From: Leucobacter chironomi DSM 19883
Lineage (GTDB): Bacteria > Actinomycetota > Actinomycetes > Actinomycetales > Microbacteriaceae
Reading direction: 5' to 3'
NCBI RefSeq assembly: GCF_000421845.1
Contig: NZ_ATXU01000004.1
Location: 1 to 64,000, forward strand
DNA length: 64,000 bases
Below, in pieces: positions 10,600-18,055 of the stretch (the stretch's first letter is position 1; the number at the start of each line of letters is the position of its first letter). Below the pieces are notes generated by a model that saw only the letters and a program-made list of their open reading frames with translations, searched no databases and was not told the DNA's origin. Position numbers and translations under genes: made by a program.

Positions 10600-10869
10600 A
10601 TGAACGCGATGGTGAACGTGCAGGAGGCGAAGACGCGGCTCTCCGAGCTGCTGCGCCGGGTCGAGCGCGGCGAGGAGATCGTGATCGCGCGGGCGGGGCG
10701 GGGCATCGCCCGGCTGCAGAGCATCGAACCGGTGCTCCGGCGTTTCGACCGACCGCTGCTGCCGGGCATCCCGGCCGCCGACGACGACCTCGTGCTGAGC
10801 GGTGCCGACGACCGCGAGCGGGCGGCCTGGGAGAGCGGCTACGCCGGCGATCCGCTGCGCGAGGCCTGA
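10600..10869 (+). CDS. Phd/YefM-family antitoxin
   Basis: The 89-residue protein has the Phd/YefM N-terminal DNA-binding fold: VNVQEAKTRLSELLRRVERGEEIVIARAGRGIARLQ. The C-terminal half (DRPLLPGIPAADDDLVLSGADDRERAAWESG) is acidic and fits the toxin-binding tail. By family it neutralises the PIN toxin encoded one base downstream and represses its own promoter, which carries a matching palindrome. The ATG at 10600 is the predicted transcription start; a second in-frame ATG three codons later is possible. Confidence 0.88.
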   Translation: MNAMVNVQEAKTRLSELLRRVERGEEIVIARAGRGIARLQSIEPVLRRFDRPLLPGIPAADDDLVLSGADDRERAAWESGYAGDPLREA

Positions 10870-10870
10870 T

Positions 10871-11266
10871 ATGAGCCGCTTCCTGCTCGACACCCACGTG
10901 GTGCTGTGGCTCGCGATCTCACCGGACCGCGTCCCCGAAACTCTGCGGCACGAACTCGCCGGTGCCGAGCAGCTGTTCGTCTCTCCGGTGAGCGCCTACG
11001 AACTCGCGCAGAAGGCGCGGTCCGGCCGGCTTCCCCAGGCGGAGCCGGTGCTCGCGCGGTGGGGCGAGCTGCTTGAGCTGATGGTGGCGAAGGAGCTGCC
11101 GATGACCGGCTCCGAGATGCTGCTCGCGGGAACGATGAGCTGGGAGCATCGGGATCCGTTCGATCGGCTGATCGTCGCCCAGGCGCAGATCCACGGTCTC
11201 AGCGTGGTGAGCCGGGATCGCGCGATCCTCGACTTCGACGGCGTCGCATGCGCCGAGTGGCGGTAG
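10871..11266 (+). CDS. PIN-domain toxin (VapC-like ribonuclease)
   Basis: This is a 131-residue PIN domain. The acidic residues expected for a metal-dependent RNase are present: Asp7 (LLDTH), Glu44 (SAYELAQK), Asp95 and Asp98 (RDPFDRLIVAQA), and Asp116 (SRDRAI). By family it is expected to cleave RNA when free of antitoxin. The ATG lies one base after the antitoxin stop codon, so the two are coupled. All catalytic positions are intact, so nothing suggests decay. The RNA target cannot be predicted. Confidence 0.9.
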   Translation: MSRFLLDTHVVLWLAISPDRVPETLRHELAGAEQLFVSPVSAYELAQKARSGRLPQAEPVLARWGELLELMVAKELPMTGSEMLLAGTMSWEHRDPFDRLIVAQAQIHGLSVVSRDRAILDFDGVACAEWR

Positions 11267-11371
11267 TTGGCGGATCCGCTACGACCGACGTCACCCGCTG
11301 TCAAGGGTCCGCGCGGCGCCGCGCCCCGGTGATAGCGTCGGGCACACGCCGAGCCCGCAGCTCCGTCCGCG

Positions 11372-11436
11372 GGCCGGGATGCAGGGCCGGGATGCAGGGC
11401 CGAGATGCGGAGCCGAGATGCAGAGCCGAGATGCGG
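11372..11436 (+). repeat. 13-bp tandem repeat, five copies
   Basis: Five units of the form RGCCGRGATGCRG run without gaps at 11372-11384, 11385-11397, 11398-11410, 11411-11423 and 11424-11436. The first two are identical and the others differ by one to three bases. The array lies in the 218-nt gap between the PIN toxin gene and the next gene, just ahead of that gene's ribosome binding site. Confidence 0.8.
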
Positions 11437-11484
11437 ACCGGGAGATACGCCGGGCGACAGCTCGAAGACCGGAGGAGGAGAGCG

Positions 11485-11724
11485 ATGAGCACCGAGCACG
11501 GAGAAGGAACGAGGGGTGTCGAAGGCCGGGATGCTGGCACCGTCGAGACGGTGACCACGATCATGGTCGAGGTCAGGGACACCGCGGGCGCCGCGGCGTC
11601 GCGCGAGGAGGTGGAGGGGATGCTCCGCTCGCGGCTGGAGCGCGCGAGCGTCGAACTCTCCGATGCGGAGGTCGCCGATCTGGCCGCCCAGCTCGTGGAG
11701 GGTGACGAACCGGCCCAGGCCTGA
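11485..11724 (+). CDS. small acidic protein, unknown function
   Basis: The product has 79 residues and is acidic, with no cysteine and no membrane segment. The N-terminal part is Gly/Glu-rich. A conserved-looking core, TVTTIMVEVRDTAGAAASREEVEGMLRSRLERASVELSD in pieces, suggests one strand followed by a helix. GGAGGAGGAG stands upstream of the ATG at good spacing. I do not recognise a family. The 13-bp tandem repeat ends about 48 nt before the start, so repeat number could affect its leader. Confidence 0.6.
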   Translation: MSTEHGEGTRGVEGRDAGTVETVTTIMVEVRDTAGAAASREEVEGMLRSRLERASVELSDAEVADLAAQLVEGDEPAQA

Positions 11725-11790
11725 CGGAGCCGCTGCCCACGACGAGCCGCGGCTTCACCGGCGTTCGGCGTGCTCCGAGGCTCCCCTCGC

Positions 11791-11803
11791 TAGGGTGGTG
11801 GCC
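11791..11803 (+). promoter_or_regulatory. leaderless-type promoter of the membrane protein pair
   Basis: TAGGGT at 11791-11796 stands seven bases before the ATG at 11804. Confidence 0.5.
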
Positions 11804-12310
11804 ATGGCAGAAGCAGACGGCGAGGAGCGCGAGAGCTCCATCGCGAGCGGTTGGACGGTGCACGCCGATCCGGCCCCCGCAGCGGATCCGGCACCCGCGG
11901 CCGAGGCCGGCGAGGCCCCGGCCGAGGTCGCGGTCGACGGCCGGACCGACGGTCCGGTCGACGCCGCGGAGGCGAGCGGGGAGGGCGACGCCCCGACGGC
12001 GCAGCTGTCGAACGCGGCCCTCGTGCTGCTCGGCGTCTTCGGCGGCCTCTACCTGCTCTACGCGTGGATCTGGCTCAGCTGGGCGCAGTTCTACGCCGGG
12101 CAGAACGCCTCGGTGGCCGAATCGAGCGGGTCGCTCGGCGCCGTGCTGCAGCAGATCGTGTTCTGGGCGGCGCCGCTCGCGCCGATCCTCTGGTTCGCCT
12201 CGGCGCTGGTGCTGTGCCGGGGCGCCGGGATGCGGCGGCTCGCGATCTGGATCGTGGTCGGCGCCGTCGTGCTGCTGCCCCTGCCCGTCTTCAGCGGAGG
12301 AGGAGCCTGA
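11804..12310 (+). CDS. membrane protein with Ala/Pro/Glu-rich N-terminus, unknown function
   Basis: The 168-residue protein starts with about 70 residues rich in Ala, Pro, Glu and Asp (PAPAADPAPAAEAGEAPAEV), likely disordered in the cytoplasm. Three hydrophobic segments follow, near residues 70-92 (NAALVLLGVFGGLYLLYAW), 115-135 and 143-162. The family is not recognised. It overlaps the next membrane protein gene by one base, so the two are translated together and their products may interact; that is inference. Confidence 0.75.
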   Translation: MAEADGEERESSIASGWTVHADPAPAADPAPAAEAGEAPAEVAVDGRTDGPVDAAEASGEGDAPTAQLSNAALVLLGVFGGLYLLYAWIWLSWAQFYAGQNASVAESSGSLGAVLQQIVFWAAPLAPILWFASALVLCRGAGMRRLAIWIVVGAVVLLPLPVFSGGGA

Positions 12311-12630
12311 TGGCCCGGCGCATCATCGTGTGGGCGGCGGCCGTGCTGCTCACGGCGCTCTACGTGTCCACAGTCGTCGCAGCGGTCGGCAACGCCGTGC
12401 TGCTGCCGCAGATGGCGGACTCGATGGGGCTCGGCATCTCGGGCGCCGGCTGGTTCTGGCTCGTCTTCGGGATCGCACTGCCGGTGCTCGTCTACGCGCT
12501 CGCCCTGCTGATCGGCCGGGGCCGCACCGCCGGCCCGCGACTGCTCGTGATCGCGGCCGGGCTCGGCCTCGTGGCGGCGGTGCAGCTCGAAGTGCTGCAC
12601 CTCGTGCCGCAGTCGAGCTTCTTCGGCTAG
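12310..12630 (+). CDS. three-helix membrane protein, unknown function
   Basis: The 106-residue product has three hydrophobic segments, near residues 5-33 (VWAAAVLLTALYVSTVVAAV), 47-68 and 77-98. Its ATG shares the A of the upstream TGA stop (TGATG), a coupled start, and GGAGGAG lies just upstream. The family is not recognised. Together with its partner it forms a two-gene unit closed by a 44-bp palindrome. Confidence 0.75.
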   Translation: MARRIIVWAAAVLLTALYVSTVVAAVGNAVLLPQMADSMGLGISGAGWFWLVFGIALPVLVYALALLIGRGRTAGPRLLVIAAGLGLVAAVQLEVLHLVPQSSFFG

Positions 12631-12661
12631 CGCGGGCGAGGCTCGCGCGGGCGGTTCGTTG

Positions 12662-12705
12662 GCCGGGCTCGGACGGCGGATCCGGATCCGCCGTCCGAGC
12701 CCGGC
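12662..12705. terminator. perfect 44-bp palindrome, likely terminator
   Basis: The 22 bases at 12662-12683 are followed directly by their exact reverse complement at 12684-12705, with two GGATCC boxes at the centre. It begins 32 nt after the membrane protein pair. As RNA it makes a very stable hairpin but lacks a T-run. The rest of the 238-nt gap holds a 14-bp direct repeat (GTGCCGCATCGCGC at 12709 and 12726) and the serA promoter. Confidence 0.65.
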
Positions 12706-12800
12706 GCCGTGCCGCATCGCGCGCGGTGCCGCATCGCGCACCGGATGACGCGGGATGACGCCCGGTGGCCGTGAGCCGCGGTCCCTCTGGCGCGGCAGGA

Positions 12801-12806
12801 TAGGAT
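12801..12806 (+). promoter_or_regulatory. serA -10 element (TAGGAT)
   Basis: TAGGAT fits the TANNNT pattern and would give a leader of about 55 nt containing CCGAAGGAT before the serA ATG. Confidence 0.4.
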
Positions 12807-12868
12807 GGAAACCCGGTTCCGCGTGTCGGGCCGGAAATCTCCTGCCGCTGACCCGAAGGATCCGCTTG

Positions 12869-14461
12869 ATGTCTGCGCCGGTCGTGCTGATCGCCGAACA
12901 ACTGTCTCCCGCCACCATCGCCGCCCTCGGCCCCGACTTCGAGGTGGTGCACGTCGACGGCACCGATCGCGACGCCCTGCGCGCCGCCCTCGCCACCGCC
13001 GACGCGGTGCTCGTGCGCTCGGCCACGCAGATCGACGCGGAAGCGCTCGGCTGGGCCCCGAAGCTGAAGGTCATCGCCCGCGCTGGCGTCGGCCTCGACA
13101 ACGTCGACATCAAGGCGGCCACGCAGGCCGGCGTGATGGTGGTCAACGCGCCCACCTCCAACATCATCAGCGCGGCCGAGCTCACGGTCGCCCACATCCT
13201 CGGCCTCGCCCGGCACCTGCCGCGCGCGCACGGTTCGCTCTCGGCCGGCGAGTGGAAGCGCTCGTCGTTCACCGGCACCGAGCTCTACGAGAAGACCATC
13301 GGCATCGTCGGTCTGGGCCGCATCGGTGCCCTCGTGGCCGAGCGCCTGCGCGGCTTCGGTGTCGAGCTCATCGCCTTCGACCCCTACGTGACCGCGGCCC
13401 GCGCCCAGCAGCTCGGCGTGCAGCTCGTCGCGCTCGACGAGCTCGTCGAGCGCGCCGACTTCCTCACGATCCACATGCCCCGCACACCCGAGACGCTCGG
13501 CATGATCGGCGCCGAACAGCTGCGCGCCATGAAGAAGACCGCCTACGTCGTGAACGTCGCCCGCGGCGGCCTCATCGACGAGGCCGCGCTCGCCGAGGCG
13601 CTCGCGGGCGGCGAGATCGCCGGCGCAGCGCTCGACGTCTTCATGCAGGAGCCCCCGGCCGACGCCTCGCTCACCGGCCTGCCGAACGTGAACGTCACGC
13701 CCCACCTCGGCGCCTCCACCGAGGAAGCCCAGGAGAAGGCGGGCGTCTCGGTCGCGAAGTCGGTGCGCCTCGCCCTCGCGGGCGACCTCGTGCCCGACGC
13801 CGTCAACGTCGCGGGCGGCGCCATCGACGAGTACGTGCGCCCCGGCCTGCCGCTCACCGAGAAGCTCGGCCAGGTCTTCGCGAGCCTCGCGGGCACCGCG
13901 ATCTCCTCGCTCGACATCGAGGTGCACGGCGAGCTCTCCGAGCACAAGGTCGACGCGCTGCGCCTCGCGGCGCTCAAGGGCATCTTCTCGAAGATCGTGA
14001 GCGATCCCGTGTCGTACGTCAATGCACCGCTGCTCGCCGAGCAGCGCGACGTCGAGGTGCGCTTCACGGTCGACGCCGAGTCGGAGAGCTACCGCAACGT
14101 CATCACGATCCGCGGATCGCTGACCGACGGCACGCAGATGTCGGTGTCGGGCACGCTCACCGGCCCGAAGCAGATCGAGAAGATCGTCGGCATCAACGGC
14201 TACGACCTCGAACTGCCGCTCTCGGATCACCTCATCGTGTTCAGCTACGTCGACCGCCCCGGCATCGTGGCGACCTACGGCGGCATCCTGGGCGAGGCCG
14301 GTGTGAACATCGCTGGCCTGCAGATCGCGCGCGACGAGAAGAAGGGCACCGCGCTGTCGGTGCTCTCGGTCGACGCCCCCGTCGAGGAGTCGCTCATCGG
14401 CGCGCTGCGCGGCGCGATCGGCGCGGAGACGCTCAGCACGATCAGCATCGACGCGCAGTAG
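12869..14461 (+). CDS. serA: D-3-phosphoglycerate dehydrogenase
   Basis: The 530-residue enzyme oxidises 3-phosphoglycerate with NAD+, the first step of serine synthesis. The nucleotide motif GLGRIGALVAERL begins near residue 148, and the catalytic region includes ARGGLIDEAALAEAL and PHLGASTEEAQ. The long type found in actinobacteria has an extra intervening domain (about residues 320-450) and a C-terminal ACT domain (IVFSYVDRPGIVATYGGILGEAGVNIAGLQ) that senses serine; both are present. The ATG at 12869 follows CCGAAGGAT. Its last codons are repeated downstream. Confidence 0.96.
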   Translation: MSAPVVLIAEQLSPATIAALGPDFEVVHVDGTDRDALRAALATADAVLVRSATQIDAEALGWAPKLKVIARAGVGLDNVDIKAATQAGVMVVNAPTSNIISAAELTVAHILGLARHLPRAHGSLSAGEWKRSSFTGTELYEKTIGIVGLGRIGALVAERLRGFGVELIAFDPYVTAARAQQLGVQLVALDELVERADFLTIHMPRTPETLGMIGAEQLRAMKKTAYVVNVARGGLIDEAALAEALAGGEIAGAALDVFMQEPPADASLTGLPNVNVTPHLGASTEEAQEKAGVSVAKSVRLALAGDLVPDAVNVAGGAIDEYVRPGLPLTEKLGQVFASLAGTAISSLDIEVHGELSEHKVDALRLAALKGIFSKIVSDPVSYVNAPLLAEQRDVEVRFTVDAESESYRNVITIRGSLTDGTQMSVSGTLTGPKQIEKIVGINGYDLELPLSDHLIVFSYVDRPGIVATYGGILGEAGVNIAGLQIARDEKKGTALSVLSVDAPVEESLIGALRGAIGAETLSTISIDAQ

Positions 14462-14550
14462 TCGTTCGACCGGCCCTGACGCGCAGTAGTCGTTCGACCG
14501 GCGCTGACGCGCAGTAGCCATCAGCATCGACGCGCAGTGGTCGCTCGACC
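14450..14550 (+). repeat. degenerate tandem repeat made from the serA 3' end
   Basis: GACGCGCAGTRG occurs four times. Copies at 14450-14477 and 14478-14505 are 28-bp units differing at one base. A third copy (14506-14527) is joined to ATCAGCAT, a second copy of the serA sequence upstream of its stop codon, and a fourth runs to 14550. The first copy contains the serA stop codon. Confidence 0.8.
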
Positions 14551-14552
14551 CG

Positions 14553-14590
14553 AGGCCCCGGTTCCCCGCTCAAGCGAGGGACCGGGGCCT
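14553..14590 (+). terminator. serA terminator hairpin
   Basis: AGGCCCCGGT (14553-14562) pairs with ACCGGGGCCT (14581-14590), with further pairing inside the loop. No T-run follows, as is common in GC-rich genomes. Confidence 0.6.
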
Positions 14591-14815
14591 TGCCTGTGCC
14601 CGTGGGCCTCGGGCTCCCTCTTGGGGCGGGGTGGCAGGGGAGTGGGATCCGCCCCATGGAGCTGCCTGGGGAGCTCTCTTGATGTGCCCCTGAGATCCGC
14701 CGTGCCGAGAGGCGGATTTCGCAGCTCCGGCGCCCGAGTCCCGTGCGAATTCCGCCTTTCAGCGCTCGTCGGGAGTCTGGATCCAGGGGGGGGTGACTGC
14801 CGGAAGGGAACGGCG

Positions 14816-14827
14816 TAGAGTCGGGCC
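14816..14827 (+). promoter_or_regulatory. leaderless-type promoter of the AHSA1-like gene
   Basis: TAGAGT at 14816-14821 lies six bases before the ATG at 14828. Confidence 0.5.
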
Positions 14828-15307
14828 ATGAGCATGGATGATGGCCTCGCCGAACTCGACTTCACGGTGTTCGGCTTCATCGCCAAGCCGCCGGCCGAGG
14901 TGTACGAGGCGGTCGCCGATCCCGAGATCCTCAGCCGCTACTTCACCACCGGCGGGGCCCGCGGCCGCGTCGAGACCGGGGCGACGGTGCGCTGGAACTT
15001 CGCAGATTCCCCCGGCGCGTTCCCCGTCGAGATCATCGAGGCCGACGCGCCCGCGCGCATCCGCCTGCGATGGGCGGGGGACGCCTCGGCGACACTGGAC
15101 CCGCGGGGTACCGAGGTCGAGTTCGTGTTCCGCCCGGTCGACGACGGGTCGCGCACGGAGGTGCGGATCACGGAGCGCGCGTGGCGCTCGACGCCGGGCG
15201 GCGCCGTGGGGGCGTTCGGCAACTGCATGGGGTGGACGGGCATGCTGGCCGCGATGAAGGCGTGGCTGGAGTACGGCATCAATCTGCGCGAGGGCTTCTA
15301 CCGGTAG
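14828..15307 (+). CDS. SRPBCC/AHSA1-family protein
   Basis: The 159-residue protein has the START-like fold of the AHSA1 group: a first strand DFTVFGFIAKPPAEVYEAVADPEILSRYF, a central sheet with RIRLRWAGD and TEVEFVFRPVDDGSRTEVRITE, and a long C-terminal helix with GWTGMLAAMKAWLEYGINLREGFY. Members bind hydrophobic ligands or partner proteins, but their roles are varied and no specific function is assigned. It appears monocistronic, with its own leaderless-type promoter. Confidence 0.85.
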   Translation: MSMDDGLAELDFTVFGFIAKPPAEVYEAVADPEILSRYFTTGGARGRVETGATVRWNFADSPGAFPVEIIEADAPARIRLRWAGDASATLDPRGTEVEFVFRPVDDGSRTEVRITERAWRSTPGGAVGAFGNCMGWTGMLAAMKAWLEYGINLREGFYR

Positions 15308-15379
15308 CCCGGACAGGGGGCGCCGGAGCGCGATCCCGAGCCTTTTCGAAGCACCGGTGATAGCCTGGATGCGCGGGCG

Positions 15380-15573
15380 TCTGCCCGCCTCAATGAAGAA
15401 CCGAGCGCGTCGGTCGGCGGGCTGGTCTTCGGTGGTGGATCCCCCCACCGGCCCCTGCGCGGGCCGCGGGAACGGGGTGGTCTTCTACTGAACATCAGCA
15501 CCCGGGTCTGCGCAGCATCGCTCGCAGCGTCTCGAGCTGCCGCCACGCGCTCTCGCAAGTGAATGGAGAACCC
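15380..15573 (+). ncRNA. structured pnp leader (possible Actino-pnp motif)
   Basis: About 190 nt before pnp carry no gene but show pairing: CGGTGG (15430-15435) with CCACCG (15445-15450), GGGC with GCCC around it, and two copies of TGGTCTTC (15423 and 15478). A conserved leader called Actino-pnp is known upstream of actinobacterial pnp genes. The position fits; a match to that model is inferred and was not tested. Confidence 0.4.
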
Positions 15574-17826
15574 GTGGAGGGTCCTGAGATCAAGTTCGCC
15601 GAGGCCGTGCTCGACAACGGCAAGTTCGGCAAGCGCACCATCCGTTTCGAGGCCGGTCGCCTCGCGCAGCAGGCGCAGGGCGCCGTCGCCGCATACCTCG
15701 ACGAGGAGACGATGCTCCTCTCGGCCACCAGCGCGTCGAAGCAGCCGAAGGATCACTTCGACTTCTTCCCGCTGACCGTCGACGTCGAAGAGCGCTCGTA
15801 CGCCGCGGGTAAGATCCCCGGCTCGTTCTTCCGCCGCGAGGGTCGCCCCTCGACCGAGGCGATCCTCGTCTGCCGCCTCATCGACCGCCCGCTGCGCCCG
15901 TCGTTCGTCGACGGCCTCCGCAACGAGGTGCAGATCGTCGTCACCGTGATGTCGATCGCCCCGGGCGAGTTCTACGACGCCCTCGCGATCAACGCCGCCT
16001 CGGCGTCGACCCAGATCTCGGGCCTGCCCTTCTCGGGCCCGATCGCGGGTGTGCGCCTCGCGCTCATCGGCGACCAGTGGGTCGCGTTCCCCAATGCCGA
16101 GCAGCTGCAGGACGCCGTGTTCGACCTGATGGTCGCCGGCCGCGTGGTCACCAAGGCCGACGGCACCGAGGACGTCGCCATCATGATGGTCGAGGCCGAG
16201 GCCACCGAGGGCTCCTGGCACCTCATCCAGGCCGGCGCCACCAAGCCCGATGAGGCCATCGTCGCCCAGGGCCTCGAGGCCGCGAAGCCCTTCCTCACCC
16301 AGCTGGTGAAGGCGCAGGAGCAGCTCGCCGCGCAGTCGGCGAAGGAGGTGCAGGAGTACCCCGTGTTCCTGCCCTACACCGACGAGGCCTACGCGGCGGT
16401 CGCGGAGCTCGCCGAGGCCGAGCTCACCGCGATCTACCAGATCGCCGACAAGCAGGAGCGCCAGGACGCCGACGACGCGCTGAAGAGCCGCGTTAAGGAG
16501 GCCATCGCCGCCAAGATCGAGGCCGGCGAGCTGCCCGCCGAGATCGAGGGCCAGGTGTCGGCCGCCTACAAGTCGGTCACCAAGAAGATCGTGCGCGGCC
16601 GCATCCTCTCCGAGGGCGCCCGTATCGACGGCCGCGGCCTGCGCGACATCCGCGCGCTCGACGCCGAGGTCCAGGTGATCCCGCGCGTGCACGGCTCGGC
16701 GATCTTCCAGCGCGGCGAGACCCAGATCCTGGGCGTCTCCACGCTGAACATGCTGAAGATGGAGCAGCAGATCGACTCGCTGTCGCCCACCACCAGCAAG
16801 CGCTACATGCACCACTACAACTTCCCGCCCTACTCGACGGGTGAGACGGGCCGCGTCGGCAGCCCGAAGCGCCGCGAGATCGGCCACGGCTTCCTGGCCG
16901 AGCGCGCGCTCGTGCCCGTGCTGCCGGGCCGCGAGGAGTTCCCCTACGCGATCCGCCAGGTGAGCGAGGCGCTCAGCTCGAACGGTTCGACGTCGATGGG
17001 CTCCGTCTGCGCCTCGACGCTGTCGCTGCTCAACGCCGGTGTGCCGCTGCGCGCGCCCGTCGCAGGCATCGCGATGGGCCTCGTCTCGGACGAGATCGAC
17101 GGCGAGACCCGTTACGCCACTCTCACCGACATCCTCGGTGCGGAGGACGCGCTCGGCGACATGGACTTCAAGGTCGCCGGTACCTCGGAGTTCGTGACCG
17201 CGCTGCAGCTCGACACGAAGCTCGACGGCATCCCCAGCGACGTGCTCGCAGGTGCACTGTCGCAGGCGAAGGAGGCTCGCACCACGATCCTCGACGTGCT
17301 GTCGCAGGCGATCGACACCCCGGACGAGATGGCGCCCACCGCGCCGCGCGTCATCACGGTGAACATCCCGGTCGACAAGATCGGCGAGCTGATCGGCCCC
17401 AAGGGCAAGACGATCAACGGCATCCAGGACGAGACCGGCGCCGACATCTCGATCGACGACGACGGCACCGTGTACATCGGCGCCGTCGACGGCCCGTCGG
17501 CTGAGGCCGCTCGCGCCCAGGTCAACGCCATCGCGAACCCGCAGAACCCCGAGGTCGGCGAGCAGTACCTCGGCACCGTGGTGAAGAACGCCGCCTTCGG
17601 CGCCTTCGTATCGCTGCTCCCCGGCAAGGACGGCCTGCTGCACATCAGCGAGGTGCGCAAGCTCGCCGGCGGCAAGCGCGTCGAGAGCGTCGACGACGTG
17701 CTGTCGATCGGTCAAAAGATCCTCGTGAAGATCACGAAGGTCGACGATCGCGGCAAGCTCTCGCTCGAGCCCGTGCTCGAGGAGACCGCTGCCGAGGCCC
17801 CCGCTGAGGAGGCCGCCGCGGAGTAG
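15574..17826 (+). CDS. pnp: polyribonucleotide nucleotidyltransferase
   Basis: The 750-residue PNPase degrades RNA from the 3' end by phosphorolysis. Two RNase PH-like domains are seen (N-terminal from [21 protein letters not shown]; second from [32 protein letters not shown]), then a KH domain ([20 protein letters not shown], near residue 603) and an S1 domain ([27 protein letters not shown]). GTG at 15574 is chosen because GGAGA lies six bases ahead and homologues begin MEGPEI; another GTG five codons upstream is less likely. A strong terminator follows. Confidence 0.96.
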   Translation: MEGPEIKFAEAVLDNGKFGKRTIRFEAGRLAQQAQGAVAAYLDEETMLLSATSASKQPKDHFDFFPLTVDVEERSYAAGKIPGSFFRREGRPSTEAILVCRLIDRPLRPSFVDGLRNEVQIVVTVMSIAPGEFYDALAINAASASTQISGLPFSGPIAGVRLALIGDQWVAFPNAEQLQDAVFDLMVAGRVVTKADGTEDVAIMMVEAEATEGSWHLIQAGATKPDEAIVAQGLEAAKPFLTQLVKAQEQLAAQSAKEVQEYPVFLPYTDEAYAAVAELAEAELTAIYQIADKQERQDADDALKSRVKEAIAAKIEAGELPAEIEGQVSAAYKSVTKKIVRGRILSEGARIDGRGLRDIRALDAEVQVIPRVHGSAIFQRGETQILGVSTLNMLKMEQQIDSLSPTTSKRYMHHYNFPPYSTGETGRVGSPKRREIGHGFLAERALVPVLPGREEFPYAIRQVSEALSSNGSTSMGSVCASTLSLLNAGVPLRAPVAGIAMGLVSDEIDGETRYATLTDILGAEDALGDMDFKVAGTSEFVTALQLDTKLDGIPSDVLAGALSQAKEARTTILDVLSQAIDTPDEMAPTAPRVITVNIPVDKIGELIGPKGKTINGIQDETGADISIDDDGTVYIGAVDGPSAEAARAQVNAIANPQNPEVGEQYLGTVVKNAAFGAFVSLLPGKDGLLHISEVRKLAGGKRVESVDDVLSIGQKILVKITKVDDRGKLSLEPVLEETAAEAPAEEAAAE

Positions 17827-17842
17827 CTCCCGCACAGGCTCG

Positions 17843-17880
17843 GGGTCGGGGACAGGGCTTCGGCCCTGCCCCGACCCTTT
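17843..17880 (+). terminator. pnp terminator
   Basis: GGGTCGGGG, a bulged A and CAGGGC (17843-17858) pair with GCCCTG and CCCCGACCC (17863-17877) around a TTCG tetraloop, followed by TTT. Confidence 0.9.
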
Positions 17881-17906
17881 GCCGTTCGACTGCGGCGGTT
17901 CGCCTG

Positions 17907-17952
17907 CGAAAGCGCCAAACGCACTCCTGCGGGAGAGCGTTTGGCGCTTTCG
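17907..17952. repeat. long palindrome after pnp
   Basis: CGAAAGCGCCAAACGC (17907-17922) has its exact reverse complement at 17937-17952. The 14-nt loop contains CTCC-TGCG-GGAG, which extends the hairpin after one A-A mismatch. It lies 27 nt past a complete terminator, so it is probably not needed to end pnp transcription. Confidence 0.65.
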
Positions 17953-18055
17953 TTCGTTCCCGCCGGCGGTGGCGCATTTGCGCCATCGCCGGTTCTGGAT
18001 GTCCCGCAGCCATAGCATCGTGACGTTACCGGCAAATCCATCTTCGGGGGAGCAG

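Larger units (their letters stand above)
14462..14827. other. non-coding gap after serA
   Basis: No gene is seen in these 366 bases. They hold the serA-derived repeats, a terminator hairpin near 14553-14590, a G-rich stretch with little structure, and the promoter of the next gene at the right end. Confidence 0.6.

Noticed and set aside
9670-10869. A 399-residue frame continuing into the Phd antitoxin
   Set aside because: The first 310 residues are antisense to hrpB and lack protein character. The antitoxin domain begins at the ATG at 10600, next to its own promoter.
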